Made by a program: the position numbers and the translations under genes. A DNA stretch of 64,000 nucleotides from Marinomonas rhizomae (GTDB lineage: Bacteria > Pseudomonadota > Gammaproteobacteria > Pseudomonadales > Marinomonadaceae): assembly GCF_024397855.1 (NCBI RefSeq), contig NZ_CP073343.1, positions 1,116,001 to 1,180,000 of the forward strand, read 5' to 3'. Of the stretch, positions 41,707 to 52,457 are shown piece after piece; position 1 is the stretch's first letter, and each line of letters begins with the position of its first letter. A model generated the notes under the pieces. It made no database searches. It was not told the DNA's origin and worked only from the letters and a program-made list of their open reading frames with translations.

Positions 41707-43956
41707 ATGGTAACGGTAAGAAAAGATCACCCTGTGTTAGAGGATGGAAGTGTCGATATTGATGCTTGGATGGGGCATTTTGCCCATCTGATTGACGACA
41801 GTTCCCGAGTTCCTCTACGTATGGCCTGTGAGTTGGCTCGTCAAGCTGAATTGCAGTGCGCTCGTCCTTCTTATTGGGGCGCGCAAGCGAGTACTTTCCG
41901 TGCAGGACTGGAGATGGTTGAAATCCTTTCCGGTTTTAGAGCCGACCAAGATTCACTGGTTGCCGCTGCCTTATATCGTGTTGTACGAGAAGATCAATTA
42001 CCTATTTCACGTGTGACTGAGATGTTTGGTCGAAAAGTCTCTTCGCTTGTCGAAGGGGTAATGAAAATGGGCGAAGTCTCAAAAAATTTGACGGCTGACT
42101 CCGCGGCTGAAGTGTTAGGCCGTAGTGATAATCAGCTAGAATCTTTACGAAAGATGCTGGTTTCAATTATTGATGACGTGCGAGTGGTGCTGATAAAACT
42201 CGCAGAACGTGCCTGTGCTATTAAAGAAGCTAAGCATCAAGATGAAGATCGTCGTGTTGCTGTTGCGCTAGAAGTGCAGAGTGTTTATGCGCCTTTAGCT
42301 CACCGCTTGGGGATAGGTCATATCAAATGGGAATTAGAAGATCTTTCTTTTCGCTACCTTTATCCTGGTGATTACAAACGCATTGCCACTTGGCTAGATG
42401 AAAAGCGTCTAGACCGTCAGCAGTATATCGATGATGTGATCAGCTTATTAGATGAGCGCTTAAAGGCCATTAATATTCATGCGGATTTGATGGGGCGAGC
42501 AAAACATATCTACAGTATTTGGCGTAAGATGAAGCGCAAAAATATTGGTTTTGATGAAGTGTATGACGTTCGTGCTGTGCGTATCTTAGTTGATGAGCCA
42601 ATGGAATGTTATGGCGTTCTTGGTGTTGTTCATAATTTATGGCGTCCTATTCCACAGGAATTTGATGACTACATTAGTAATCCTAAATCGAACGGTTATC
42701 AGTCTCTTCATACGGCGGTTGTTGGCCCTCAAGGTCGTGCGTTAGAAATTCAAATTCGTACCCACAAAATGCATGAAGATGCAGAGCTTGGGGTGTGTGC
42801 ACACTGGAAATATAAAGGCACGGATTTAAGTTCCAACAGCAGTAGCTATGAAGAAAAACTCCAATGGCTCAGAACTATTTTGGACTTCCATGAAGTGCAA
42901 GGTGATTTGGAGTCTTTGTCTGAACAAGTTCGCAGCGACATTGAACAAGATCGCATCTATGTATTTACTCCTGATGGTCACGTGGTTGACTTACCTATCA
43001 ACGCAACAGCGGTTGATTTTGCGTATCGAGTTCATACCGAAATTGGCCATCGCTGCCGTGGCGCTAAGGTAAACGGTAAAATTATTTCCTTGGTCACACA
43101 CTTAAAAACGGGCGATAAAGTTGAAATATTAACCACTAAAGAAGGTGGTCCTAGTCGTGATTGGTTACATCCTACATTGGGTTATGTTCAGACCAACCGT
43201 GCCAGAGCTAAGATTCAAAACTGGTTTAGAAAAGAAGACCGAGAGAAAAATCTAGAAGCGGGTAAGCTCTTGCTTGATAAGCAATTAAAGCGACTTGGTT
43301 TGGAAGATAATCGTATCGATTTGCAGGCCATTTCTTCGCGCTTTAACTTTTCTTATGCAGATGAAGTATATGTTGCCCTAGGGGCGGGAGATATTCAGTT
43401 ATCTCGTGTGTTGCGTGTTATTGATGATTTTTACAGCCTCAATGGCGAAACATCGACGCCGCGTCCTATTCGTTTGAAAAAGAGCCGTCATAAGTCTTCG
43501 GATAATGATATTCATATCCTGGGCGTGGGCAAATTATTAACTCAGATGGCGAAATGTTGTACACCTATTCCCGGAGATGACATTGTTGGCTTTATTACCC
43601 AAGGTCGGGGCGTATCGGTACACAGACAGGATTGTATTAATATCGTTCAGTTAGGCTTAGATGAGCCGGAACGTATTATCGATGTTAGCTGGGGAGAAGA
43701 GCTTGATAATCAATACCCTGTCAATATTCAGGTAGAGGCTTATGACCGTACTGGCTTATTGAATGACATCACAGGTTTGTTGGCGAATGAAAAGGTAAAC
43801 CTTTTATCGATGAATACCTTATCTGCAAAAGAAAACCACACAGCCAGTATTCGCTTTACTATTGAGGTGGGTGAGTTGAGCGTGTTGAGTAAGTTGTTGC
43901 ATCGTATTAATCAGTTGCCTAATGTGTTGAATGTGTTCAGAGAGAGAGACTTTTGA
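41707..43956 (+). CDS. relA: GTP pyrophosphokinase RelA
   Basis: A 749-residue ribosome-associated (p)ppGpp synthetase of the stringent response. The N-terminal HD-like region is degenerate (AAALYRVVREDQL where SpoT has an HD pair), so no hydrolase is expected. The synthetase region includes VYDVRAVRILVDEP, SNPKSNGYQSLHTAVVG and EIQIRTHKMHEDAE. TGS (VFTPDGHVVDLPINATAVDF) and C-terminal ACT (YDRTGLLNDITGLLANEKV) domains follow, with zinc-finger Cys in MAKCCTPIPGDDI. The stop overlaps the mazG start by four bases. Confidence 0.96.
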   Translation: MVTVRKDHPVLEDGSVDIDAWMGHFAHLIDDSSRVPLRMACELARQAELQCARPSYWGAQASTFRAGLEMVEILSGFRADQDSLVAAALYRVVREDQLPISRVTEMFGRKVSSLVEGVMKMGEVSKNLTADSAAEVLGRSDNQLESLRKMLVSIIDDVRVVLIKLAERACAIKEAKHQDEDRRVAVALEVQSVYAPLAHRLGIGHIKWELEDLSFRYLYPGDYKRIATWLDEKRLDRQQYIDDVISLLDERLKAINIHADLMGRAKHIYSIWRKMKRKNIGFDEVYDVRAVRILVDEPMECYGVLGVVHNLWRPIPQEFDDYISNPKSNGYQSLHTAVVGPQGRALEIQIRTHKMHEDAELGVCAHWKYKGTDLSSNSSSYEEKLQWLRTILDFHEVQGDLESLSEQVRSDIEQDRIYVFTPDGHVVDLPINATAVDFAYRVHTEIGHRCRGAKVNGKIISLVTHLKTGDKVEILTTKEGGPSRDWLHPTLGYVQTNRARAKIQNWFRKEDREKNLEAGKLLLDKQLKRLGLEDNRIDLQAISSRFNFSYADEVYVALGAGDIQLSRVLRVIDDFYSLNGETSTPRPIRLKKSRHKSSDNDIHILGVGKLLTQMAKCCTPIPGDDIVGFITQGRGVSVHRQDCINIVQLGLDEPERIIDVSWGEELDNQYPVNIQVEAYDRTGLLNDITGLLANEKVNLLSMNTLSAKENHTASIRFTIEVGELSVLSKLLHRINQLPNVLNVFRERDF

Positions 43957-44756
43957 GCAGCAAGGTTGAACAGCTTCAGTATTTGATGAGTTGCCTTAGG
44001 GACAAACAGTTTGGTTGTGCTTGGGATAAAAAACAGACTTATAAAAGCGTCGCGCCTTATACGTTAGAGGAAACGTATGAAGTGTTGGATGCCATTGAGC
44101 GTGAAGATTTTGAACATTTAAAAGAAGAGCTAGGGGATTTACTTTTCCAAGTGATTTTTTATGCGCAAATGGCGGAAGAAGAACAGCGCTTTACGTTTGA
44201 TGATATAGCGGCTGGTATTGTTGAAAAAATGCTGCGACGTCATCCTCATGTTTTTCCTGATGGGGATATTACTCGTTTTGGTGAGCCCACAGCGCTGACT
44301 GAAGTGCAAATCGCGGAGCAATGGCAACAGATTAAAGCACAAGAAAAAGGCCCGACATATAAGGCCTTGTTAGCAGAAGTGCCAAACTCTATGCCTGCGT
44401 TAATGCAGGCGGTAAAAATCCAACAGAAAGTCGCTAAGGTGGGTTTCGACTGGCCGGATGTTGCCCCTGTTTTTGACAAAATCAGAGAAGAATTAGATGA
44501 ACTTGAAGAGGCAATGAAGGAGCAAAACCATCCTCATATTGAAGAGGAAATGGGAGATGTTCTGTTTGCTGTCAGCAACTTGGCCCGTCATCTTAAGGTC
44601 TCGCCTGATGTGGCATTAAATAAAACGAATATAAAGTTTCGCCGCCGTTTTGGTAGAATCGAAAGCCTTGTAGCGGCACAGAATAAAAAACTAACAGATT
44701 GCTCATTAGAAGAACTAGATCGTTATTGGGATCAGGCCAAACGCGAAGGTTTATAG
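43953..44756 (+). CDS. mazG: Nucleoside triphosphate pyrophosphohydrolase MazG
   Basis: A 267-residue NTP pyrophosphatase with two MazG repeats. The first has the metal-binding EExxE...EExxD pattern in TLEETYEVLDAIEREDFEHL then KEELGDLLFQVIF. The second has KIREELDELEEAMKEQNHPH then IEEEMGDVLFAVSNL. It starts at a TTG that overlaps the relA stop; relA-mazG adjacency is classical, and E. coli MazG lowers ppGpp effects by hydrolysing NTPs. Translational coupling to relA is likely. Confidence 0.95.
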   Translation: MSSKVEQLQYLMSCLRDKQFGCAWDKKQTYKSVAPYTLEETYEVLDAIEREDFEHLKEELGDLLFQVIFYAQMAEEEQRFTFDDIAAGIVEKMLRRHPHVFPDGDITRFGEPTALTEVQIAEQWQQIKAQEKGPTYKALLAEVPNSMPALMQAVKIQQKVAKVGFDWPDVAPVFDKIREELDELEEAMKEQNHPHIEEEMGDVLFAVSNLARHLKVSPDVALNKTNIKFRRRFGRIESLVAAQNKKLTDCSLEELDRYWDQAKREGL

Positions 44757-44824
44757 TGGGAGAATCTACACACGGATAATAGATCGCTTGAAAGGGCGTT
44801 ATTGGCAACATTTAGGAGGGTGAA

Positions 44825-47455
44825 GTGAGTGATAGTCAGGCGTCATTACGCGAAAATGTTAGGTTGCTAGGAGACTGTCTTGGCGAAAGCATGAGCAATC
44901 ATTTAGGAGAAGGCTTTCTAGAAAAAGTAGAAAATATCCGATTACTATCGAAAGATGGGCGTCAGTCTGGCGATTCTGCGGCTCTTATTCAAGCCTTAGA
45001 AGCGTTAGAAGACAAAGAGATTGTGCCCGTTGCCCGTGCGTTTAATCAATTTTTGAATTTATCTAATATTGCCGAACAATACCACCGAGTTCACCGCCGC
45101 AGAACCAATGAAAGCTTGGGCGTGTACCACAACCCTGTTGGCGATTTGTTAGCCCGTCTTTCAAAGCAGAACTTTACTGCTGAACAAATGGTTTCATCAC
45201 TGCAATCGCAATCGATTGAGCTTGTTCTTACTGCACACCCTACCGAAGTCGTGCGTCGTTCATTGATTCGTAAATACGACAACATTTCCAGTGAACTGGA
45301 AGCTCTCGATAAAGATAATATCTTACCTTTAGAAGAAACCAAGCATATACGCCGCTTGAAAGAAATCATTACTCAGGCTTGGCATACAGATGAAATTCGT
45401 GAAGATCGCCCAACGCCAGTTGATGAAGCCAAATGGGGATTTGCGGTTATTGAGCAATCCTTATGGCAAGCTGTACCACGCTTTTTTCGTCAATTAGATG
45501 AGCAGTTTAGTGAGTTTTCAAATGAAGATCGTTTGCCATTGGATTTGGCGCCTATTCGTTTTGCGACGTGGATGGGCGGTGACCGAGACGGCAACCCGAA
45601 TGTGACTCATACAGTAACTAAAGAAGTGACGTTATTAGCTCGCTGGATGGCTGCGGATCTCTATATAAAAGACTTGAATATATTGCGTTCAGAGTTTTCT
45701 ATGACGCAATGCAATGATGCGTTGCGTGCCCGTGTTGGTGATAGCGCTCAGCCTTACCGTGAAGTTTTACGACATCTAGAAAACAAGATGCTCGCAACTA
45801 AGAATTGGGCGAAAGCCTGTTTAGATGGTAAGCCAACAGCTGGTGAGGATATTTTCCTTGATATTCAAGAGCTCACTGATGATCTGATTCTGTGTTACGA
45901 GTCTCTGTTAGATTGCGGTATGAAGGTGATTGCTAATGGATCACTGCTAGATCTCATTCGTTGTGCAGCAACGTTTGGGGCGACCTTAGTGCGTCTCGAT
46001 GTCCGCCAAGATGCTTCTCGGCATATTGATGCGTTATCTGCGATTACGCGTTTCTATGGTCTTGGAGACTATGCAGAATGGGATGAAGCGTCGCGTCAGG
46101 CTTTCTTGTTGACGGAGCTAAACTCTAAACGCCCACTTTTACCTATGGAGTGGACGCCAACGGCTGAAGTAAAAGAAGTATTAGATACTTTTACGATGAT
46201 CTCTCAAGGTCAGCAGAACTCATTTGGCTCTTATGTTATTTCCATGGCGAGTGCGCCATCTGACGTTTTGGCGGTTGCCTTAATGCTAAAAGAGTCTGGT
46301 GTTAACTTTCCAATGCGTATTGTTCCTTTGTTCGAAACCCTTGCGGATTTGGATAATGCAGAACCTATTATTGAGCAGTTGTTTTCAATTCCTTGGTACA
46401 AGTCTTATATCAATGGTCGTCAGGAAGTGATGATAGGCTATTCTGACTCTGCCAAAGATGCAGGGCAAATTGCCGCAACGTGGGGCCAATACCGAGCGCA
46501 AGAGGCTTTGACTCGACTCTGTAAAAAACATGGCATTCACCTGACGTTGTTCCACGGCCGTGGTGGCACCGTAGGTCGAGGCGGCGGTCCTGCTCATGTA
46601 GCGATTTTGTCGCAACCGCCGGGTTCCGTAAACGGTGCTATTCGGGTGACCGAACAGGGTGAAATGATCCGCTTTAAGTTTGGTATTCCTGATATCGCGG
46701 TACGTTCTTTAGAGCTTTACTGCTCCGCTGTGATGGAGGCATCTTTGATTCCTGCTGAGCCTCCGAAAGAGGAATGGCGTGCGATTATGGATGAAATGGC
46801 CGAAGTAGGGATGAATCAGTACCGCTCTATTATTCGTGGTCATGAGGATTTCGTACCTTACTTTAGAGCGACAACACCAGAGCAAGAATTAGCCAAGTTG
46901 CCTTTAGGTTCTCGTCCTGCGCGTCGTCGTTCGGATGGTGGCGTAGAAAGTCTGCGCGCTATACCTTGGATCTTTGCTTGGATGCAAATTCGTCTAATGC
47001 TGCCTGCTTGGTTAGGTGCAGAGAGCGCGTTGCAGCAAGGTATTGAATCTGGAAATTTAGAAAAGCTGCGTGAAATGCATAAAAAATGGCCGTTTTTTGG
47101 TGCTTATTTAGACATGCTCGACATGGTATTGGCAAAAGCTGAGCCCGAGATTGCTGAATATTATGAAAAGCGTTTGGTCGGCGAAGAACTGCAAGGCTTA
47201 GGGCGGTTGTTGCGAGGTAAGCTTAAGCAAGTCAGTGAGTTGGTGAAAATGCTGAAGAAGCAAGAGCGTCTCATCGAAGACAATAAAACCATTCGTCAGT
47301 CTATTGATGTGCGTAACCCATACATTGATCCATTGCATTATTTACAGGCAGAACTTTTGTATCGTAGTCGAAAAGATGAAGAGAATGCTGAAGTGAATAA
47401 AGCCTTAATGATTACCATGGCTGGCATTGCAAGTGGGATGCAAAATACGGGCTAA
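44825..47455 (+). CDS. ppc: Phosphoenolpyruvate carboxylase
   Basis: An 876-residue enzyme that carboxylates PEP to oxaloacetate, the anaplerotic counterpart to the glyoxylate shunt at 6-10 kb. The catalytic His is in LVLTAHPTEVVRRSL, the second site is FHGRGGTVGRGGGP with the mobile loop glycines, WMGGDRDGNPNVT lies between, and the C-terminus is the family's QNTG. GTG start at 44825 with TTAGGAGGG upstream. It stands alone between mazG (69 bp) and adk (226 bp). Confidence 0.96.
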   Translation: MSDSQASLRENVRLLGDCLGESMSNHLGEGFLEKVENIRLLSKDGRQSGDSAALIQALEALEDKEIVPVARAFNQFLNLSNIAEQYHRVHRRRTNESLGVYHNPVGDLLARLSKQNFTAEQMVSSLQSQSIELVLTAHPTEVVRRSLIRKYDNISSELEALDKDNILPLEETKHIRRLKEIITQAWHTDEIREDRPTPVDEAKWGFAVIEQSLWQAVPRFFRQLDEQFSEFSNEDRLPLDLAPIRFATWMGGDRDGNPNVTHTVTKEVTLLARWMAADLYIKDLNILRSEFSMTQCNDALRARVGDSAQPYREVLRHLENKMLATKNWAKACLDGKPTAGEDIFLDIQELTDDLILCYESLLDCGMKVIANGSLLDLIRCAATFGATLVRLDVRQDASRHIDALSAITRFYGLGDYAEWDEASRQAFLLTELNSKRPLLPMEWTPTAEVKEVLDTFTMISQGQQNSFGSYVISMASAPSDVLAVALMLKESGVNFPMRIVPLFETLADLDNAEPIIEQLFSIPWYKSYINGRQEVMIGYSDSAKDAGQIAATWGQYRAQEALTRLCKKHGIHLTLFHGRGGTVGRGGGPAHVAILSQPPGSVNGAIRVTEQGEMIRFKFGIPDIAVRSLELYCSAVMEASLIPAEPPKEEWRAIMDEMAEVGMNQYRSIIRGHEDFVPYFRATTPEQELAKLPLGSRPARRRSDGGVESLRAIPWIFAWMQIRLMLPAWLGAESALQQGIESGNLEKLREMHKKWPFFGAYLDMLDMVLAKAEPEIAEYYEKRLVGEELQGLGRLLRGKLKQVSELVKMLKKQERLIEDNKTIRQSIDVRNPYIDPLHYLQAELLYRSRKDEENAEVNKALMITMAGIASGMQNTG

Positions 47456-47570
47456 TTGAAAATCTGGTTGATAAATGCTCAGTATGAGTAAGAAAACGAT
47501 AAAAAAAGGCAGGTAAATTTGCATAATGGATGGCTGCTTGGGTATGCTTGGCGGCCATTCAATTTTTTAG

Positions 47571-48338
<768 letters not shown>

Positions 48339-48345
48339 TTATTCA

Positions 48346-49053
48346 ATGACGGTTATTTTAGCATTAGATACATCAACGCCAGCGTGTTCGGTGGCGTTGA
48401 ATATTGACGGGGTCGTGTTGGAAGATTTTCGCATGGCTCCACGTCTCCATAATGATTTGATTTTACCCATGGTTGATCAGATTCTTAGTCAAGCAGGTTT
48501 GAGTTTATCTGATATTGACGCTATCGCTTTTGGGCGAGGTCCTGGTTCATTTACCGGGCTTAGAATTAGTGCAGGCGTTGTACAGGGGCTCGCTTTTGGT
48601 GCAGATTTGCCGGTTATTCCTATTTCTACACTTGCGGCTTTGTCGTTGGAAGGATTTCAGAAAACGGGGCAAAATAATTGGCTGGCTGCCCTTGATGCTC
48701 GTATGGGTGAAATCTATATGGGTGGTTACCGTGTCAATAAAGTAGAAGGGCGCTACGAAATAGAGCCTTTAATTGCTGAGTGCGTGGTTAAGCCTGCGGC
48801 ATTGTCTGCGTTTTCAATTAACTTTGATGGTGTTGGTTCTGGCTGGTGCTACGAAGATGTTTTAACACCTTTGCTGCCTATTCTTCCTGCTCATATTTTA
48901 ACTGATTTAGCACCTCGTGCCGCTTGTATTGCGGAGTTGGCCATGTTGGAATTTCAGAAAGGTGAAATGCTGTCTTCCTATGACGCTATTCCAACGTATT
49001 TAAGGGATGAAATAAGCTGGGAAAAACAGGCTCCACGTATAGGGAAGCGTTAA
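48346..49053 (+). CDS. tsaB: tRNA threonylcarbamoyladenosine biosynthesis protein TsaB
   Basis: A 235-residue partner of TsaD/TsaE in t6A37 tRNA modification. The family signature is ILALDTSTPACSVALNIDG at the start, then RLHNDLILPMVDQIL and FGRGPGSFTGLRISAGVVQGL (split: FGRGPGSFTG / LRISAG). TsaB lacks the metal His motif of TsaD, as here. It follows adk directly and precedes uppP by four bases, so adk-tsaB-uppP are probably one operon. Confidence 0.94.
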   Translation: MTVILALDTSTPACSVALNIDGVVLEDFRMAPRLHNDLILPMVDQILSQAGLSLSDIDAIAFGRGPGSFTGLRISAGVVQGLAFGADLPVIPISTLAALSLEGFQKTGQNNWLAALDARMGEIYMGGYRVNKVEGRYEIEPLIAECVVKPAALSAFSINFDGVGSGWCYEDVLTPLLPILPAHILTDLAPRAACIAELAMLEFQKGEMLSSYDAIPTYLRDEISWEKQAPRIGKR

Positions 49054-49057
49054 ATAT

Positions 49058-49858
49058 ATGTTGTGGTATCACATTGTCTTTTTGGCCGTTATTCAAGGGT
49101 TAACAGAATTTCTGCCTATTTCAAGTTCTGCTCATTTAATACTTCCTGCGCAATTGTTGCATTGGCCTGATCAGGGCTTAGCGTTTGATGTTGCCGTGCA
49201 TGTAGGAACCTTAATTGCCATCGTTGGATATTTTAGAAAAGACATCGTGCAAATCGTGGTGGCTTGGTTAGTTTCCATTAGAGATAAGCGTTCAACAACT
49301 GATAGTCGCTTGGCTTGGTGGATTTGCCTTGCGACCTTGCCGGCGTGTGTGGCAGGTTTGGTGTTTGATGATTTTATTAGTACTCACTTGCGTTCTTTGG
49401 AAGTGATTGCTTACACCACGATTGGTTTTGGTGTTTTGCTTTGGTTATCTGATCGATATGGCTCTTCCAACAAGAGTGAGCAAGATTTTGGACTAAAAAA
49501 TGTTCTGTATATTGGCTTAGCTCAAGCTTTAGCTTTAATACCAGGAACTTCACGTTCTGGTATTACGATGACGGCGGCTCGGTTTCTTGGTTTTAGTCGA
49601 GAGTGTGCGGCACGGTTTTCGTTCCTATTATCTATCCCTCTTATTTTGGCCGCTGGTGGTTTGAAGTCGATTGAGCTGGTAACGTCAAATATTGACGTTG
49701 ATTGGGTGAGTATCCTAATGGGGGTTATTTTATCAGCGATCAGTGCTTATCTATGTATTTATCTTTTCCTAAAATGGCTTAATAAAATCGGTTTTTTTCC
49801 GTTTTTTGTCTACAGGTTAGTCTTAGGTGTCATACTTTTGTTAATTGTTTACCTCTAG
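49058..49858 (+). CDS. uppP: Undecaprenyl-diphosphatase UppP (BacA)
   Basis: A 266-residue inner-membrane enzyme that dephosphorylates undecaprenyl-PP to recycle the peptidoglycan lipid carrier. The two inverted BacA repeats are visible: VIQGLTEFLPISSSAHLIL (catalytic EFLPISSSAH) near residues 9-27, and LALIPGTSRSGITMTAARFLG near 157-177 (PGTSRSG). About eight membrane segments are predicted. A terminator follows its gene after 70 bases. Confidence 0.95.
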   Translation: MLWYHIVFLAVIQGLTEFLPISSSAHLILPAQLLHWPDQGLAFDVAVHVGTLIAIVGYFRKDIVQIVVAWLVSIRDKRSTTDSRLAWWICLATLPACVAGLVFDDFISTHLRSLEVIAYTTIGFGVLLWLSDRYGSSNKSEQDFGLKNVLYIGLAQALALIPGTSRSGITMTAARFLGFSRECAARFSFLLSIPLILAAGGLKSIELVTSNIDVDWVSILMGVILSAISAYLCIYLFLKWLNKIGFFPFFVYRLVLGVILLLIVYL

Positions 49859-49930
49859 TTGCTCGAGGCTCTTTATTTAGGTTGAGTGCTTGGTAATGGA
49901 TGCAGTGAATGGACTTCTTTAGTTAATGTG

Positions 49931-49957
49931 AAAAGCTTCTAATGTTTAGAAGCTTTT
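49931..49957 (+). terminator. Rho-independent terminator of adk-tsaB-uppP
   Basis: AAAAGCTTCTA (49931-49941) pairs with TAGAAGCTTTT (49947-49957) across five bases, with T residues at the end. Confidence 0.85.
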
Positions 49958-50055
49958 TCTATTTGTAGTCATATAAATATCCGTTTTATTTGGCGTTATT
50001 GTTATGTGGTGGCGCGGTTTTTGTTTTTGTTTAATGATATTTTTTGGAGAGACTT

Positions 50056-50850
50056 TTGCTTAATTCCATTGCTGTTGCGACAACTGATAAGTCTTTGGAA
50101 TCGGAGTCTCGCTTATTGGCTAAGTCATTAAATCTTGATTTTATGTCTTTGCATGAGCCTCTCAAGTTTGTTTCTAAAATTGATTATCTGTTATTAATAA
50201 CGCCGGATGGGATTGCGGTGGCTAAAACAGGTAAAGGGGCTCCGAAGCCTGTTTATGTGGACTTTACCTCCGGGGCTGTCGATCACAGAAGGCGGTTCGG
50301 AGGGGGGAAAGGCCAAGATATTGCTAAAGCAGTTGGGCTTAATAAGCGCGCAAGCTTATCTGTACTGGATGCGACGGCCGGTTTGGGGCGCGATGCTTTT
50401 GTATTGGCCTGCTTAGGTTGTTCTGTTTCCTTGTGCGAACGGGTGGGTTTTGTACGTGCCATGTTAAAAGATGGTTTGTATAGAGCGTCTTTTCATCATG
50501 AGGTGGCTGAAATTGTCGCTAAGATGTCATTGCTCGAGACGGATATTGCTGGTATCGATGTACAAGAGAGGTTTGATGTTGTGTATTTGGACCCTATGTA
50601 CCCACACACAGATAAATCCTCAGCGGCTGCTAAAAAAGAAATGGCTTTCTTTAGGGATCTAGTAGGTAAGGATCTAGATGCTGATAACTTGCTGACTTAT
50701 GCGTTGCGTTTAGCGGAATATCGAGTTGTTGTGAAACGCCCTAAAGGCGCTCCATTTTTAGATAATACTGAGCCAACCTACCAATTAGAGGGTAAGTCTG
50801 GGCGATTTGATATTTACGTATTAAAATCACTCGATTCTCCCTCTGTTTAA
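50056..50850 (+). CDS. rsmJ: 16S rRNA (guanine-1516-N2)-methyltransferase
   Basis: A 264-residue SAM-dependent methyltransferase of the RsmJ/YhiQ family. A SAM motif is in [18 protein letters not shown] near residue 105, with preceding [20 protein letters not shown], and the catalytic DPMY box is [16 protein letters not shown]. The start is TTG at 50056, because TTGGAGAGA sits just before it; the frame also has a TTG at 50044 inside that site. It converges on slyX with 11 bp between. Confidence 0.92.
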   Translation: MLNSIAVATTDKSLESESRLLAKSLNLDFMSLHEPLKFVSKIDYLLLITPDGIAVAKTGKGAPKPVYVDFTSGAVDHRRRFGGGKGQDIAKAVGLNKRASLSVLDATAGLGRDAFVLACLGCSVSLCERVGFVRAMLKDGLYRASFHHEVAEIVAKMSLLETDIAGIDVQERFDVVYLDPMYPHTDKSSAAAKKEMAFFRDLVGKDLDADNLLTYALRLAEYRVVVKRPKGAPFLDNTEPTYQLEGKSGRFDIYVLKSLDSPSV

Positions 50851-50861
50851 CGCACCGGCTA

Positions 50862-51074
50862 TTAATAATGCGGTGGTCGATCACCATCGTGAATAGGTTG
50901 CTGTTGGCGATAAGACTCTAGCTTATTGCCTAACTGAACCAATTTTTCTTTCATTAATAGCATGTCTTTTTGTTGGCTGATAAGCGCCTGATTTAAACTA
51001 TCAATCGTATCTTCTTGAAATTGCAGTTTGAATTCTAATTCGTCAATACGTTGATTGATTTGTGAGGTGTTCAT
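50862..51074 (-). CDS. slyX: SlyX family protein
   Basis: A 70-residue protein that is mostly a coiled coil (INQRIDELEFKLQFQEDTID, then SLNQALISQQKDMLLMKEKL) with the family's basic/proline-rich tail ending DGDRPPHY. SlyX is widespread in gammaproteobacteria; its function is not established. It stands alone, convergent with rsmJ. Confidence 0.9.
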   Translation of the reverse strand: MNTSQINQRIDELEFKLQFQEDTIDSLNQALISQQKDMLLMKEKLVQLGNKLESYRQQQPIHDGDRPPHY

Positions 51075-51363
51075 AGATACCTTCTGTGTGTTAACCTTAG
51101 TAGGCTAAATTCGTATTTAATGAGCGATTCTATACAAAAACATGACGTAAGTATTGGTCAGTTTACGTGTAAGAGTGGCGTGAAAATTGCTCTCATAAGA
51201 AGTTGAGTATTTTACTACTATCTTCTTTAGCTTCACATGGCGATTTCAGCAAGAGTTTAGTAAAAATATTCATTTATTCACGTTTTACTAATACAGGCTT
51301 GATTTCTGTTAGGGAATTAGTCTGCTTCACAATAATATTTAATTTAATAAGAGATATACTGTT
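51075..51363. other. 289-bp divergent gap with a structured cold-shock leader
   Basis: No reading frame. TTAGTAAAA (51257-51265) and TTTTACTAA (51283-51291) form a perfect 9-bp stem with a 17-base loop about 72 bases upstream of the cold-shock-domain gene. Long structured leaders are typical of cold-shock mRNAs, but no cold-box sequence was recognised. Confidence 0.45.
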
Positions 51364-51834
51364 ATGAATGATCATCAGGATAATGTTTCGCGTAATAAAG
51401 GGTCTTCTGTTGGTTCCGGTTTGTTTTCGTTGCGCACATTTATAGTTAGCCTTGTTATTGCTTTGATTGTGCCTTTGCTTTTAGCTTTGGTATTGAAAGA
51501 AGAGATAGGCACAAATTACCTAGTATATTTTGGCTTTTTTCTAGTGTCTGTTTTTGTCGGTGCTATGGTAAGCCAGACCAGTTCTGCTGGATTTGATTCT
51601 GAGTCTGAAGAAGATGAAGATGATGATCGTGAGCAAGGAACGGTTAAGTGGTTTAACTCCTCTAAAGGTTTTGGTTTTTTAACCATGGAAAATGGTGATG
51701 ATGTGTTTGTTCATTACCGTGCTATTCGTGGTCGTGGTCGCCGCTTTTTGGTTGAAGGTCAGTTGGTTCGCTTTTATGTCACTGAAGGTGAGAAAGGCAA
51801 GCAAGCTGAAAATGTATCTATAATCCGCGGTTAA
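51364..51834 (+). CDS. Membrane-anchored cold-shock-domain protein
   Basis: A 156-residue protein. Two hydrophobic helices (about residues 24-44 and 51-70) are followed by an acidic linker ([15 protein letters not shown], about 76-90) and a complete cold-shock domain (91-156) with [15 protein letters not shown] (RNP1 core KGFGFLT) and DVFVHYRAI (RNP2). Ordinary CspA proteins are free and about 70 residues. Here the nucleic-acid-binding domain is tethered to the membrane, probably facing the cytoplasm. It may bind mRNA or stabilise RNA at low temperature near the membrane. Monocistronic, 27 bp upstream of tpx. Confidence 0.85.
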   Translation: MNDHQDNVSRNKGSSVGSGLFSLRTFIVSLVIALIVPLLLALVLKEEIGTNYLVYFGFFLVSVFVGAMVSQTSSAGFDSESEEDEDDDREQGTVKWFNSSKGFGFLTMENGDDVFVHYRAIRGRGRRFLVEGQLVRFYVTEGEKGKQAENVSIIRG

Positions 51835-51861
51835 TTCTTTTATTCGATTTAAGAGGTTTTT

Positions 51862-52359
51862 ATGGCAACTGTAACATTAAAAGGTAACTCTTTTGAGACA
51901 GTAGGTTCCCTTCCTGCAGTGGGTTCTGTCGCGCCAGCGTTTGAGCTTGTCAAAACGGATTTGTCTGTCGCTACATTGGCGGATTATGAAGGCGCTAAAT
52001 TGGTGCTAAATATCTTTCCTTCTGTTGATACGCCAACTTGTGCAACATCTGTGCGTAAATTCAATGAGTCCGCAGCGTCACTAAAAGGTGTTAACGTCAT
52101 TTGTGTGTCGGCTGACTTGCCTTTTGCTGCAGCGCGTTTTTGTGGTGCTGAGGGTATCGATAATGTTGATACAGGATCTACTTTCCGTTCAACATTTGGC
52201 GCTGATTACGGCCTTGCTTTTGCAACGGGACCTCTTACTGGTCTTTTGTCTCGTGCTGTTGTGGTATTGGATGAAAAGGGTTCTGTAATTTACACAGAAC
52301 AAGTTGCTGAAACGGCTGATGAGCCTGATTACGAAGCGGCTTTGGCTGTATTATCGTAA
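51862..52359 (+). CDS. tpx: Thiol peroxidase
   Basis: A 165-residue Tpx-type peroxiredoxin that reduces lipid and other peroxides with thioredoxin. The peroxidatic Cys is in SVDTPTCATSVRKFNE (about residue 60) and the resolving Cys in ARFCGAEGI (about 94). The N-terminus (MATVTLKGNSFETVGSLPAVG) and DYGLAFATGPLTGLLSRAVV are typical. It is located in the periplasm or cytosol in relatives; no signal peptide here, so cytosolic. A strong terminator follows. Confidence 0.95.
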   Translation: MATVTLKGNSFETVGSLPAVGSVAPAFELVKTDLSVATLADYEGAKLVLNIFPSVDTPTCATSVRKFNESAASLKGVNVICVSADLPFAAARFCGAEGIDNVDTGSTFRSTFGADYGLAFATGPLTGLLSRAVVVLDEKGSVIYTEQVAETADEPDYEAALAVLS

Positions 52360-52377
52360 TTTGATAATGATAAAAAA

Positions 52378-52413
52378 GGCCGCTTCTGAGTTGATCGGAA
52401 GCGGCCTTTTTTT
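52378..52413 (+). terminator. Rho-independent terminator of tpx
   Basis: GGCCGCTTC (52378-52386) pairs with GAAGCGGCC (52398-52406) across 11 bases, followed by seven T residues; A-tract before the stem makes it usable on both strands. Confidence 0.92.
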
Positions 52414-52457
52414 GTCTTTGTAAAAAAGTTTTGGCTCTTAAATCCAGAAAGTCTGGT

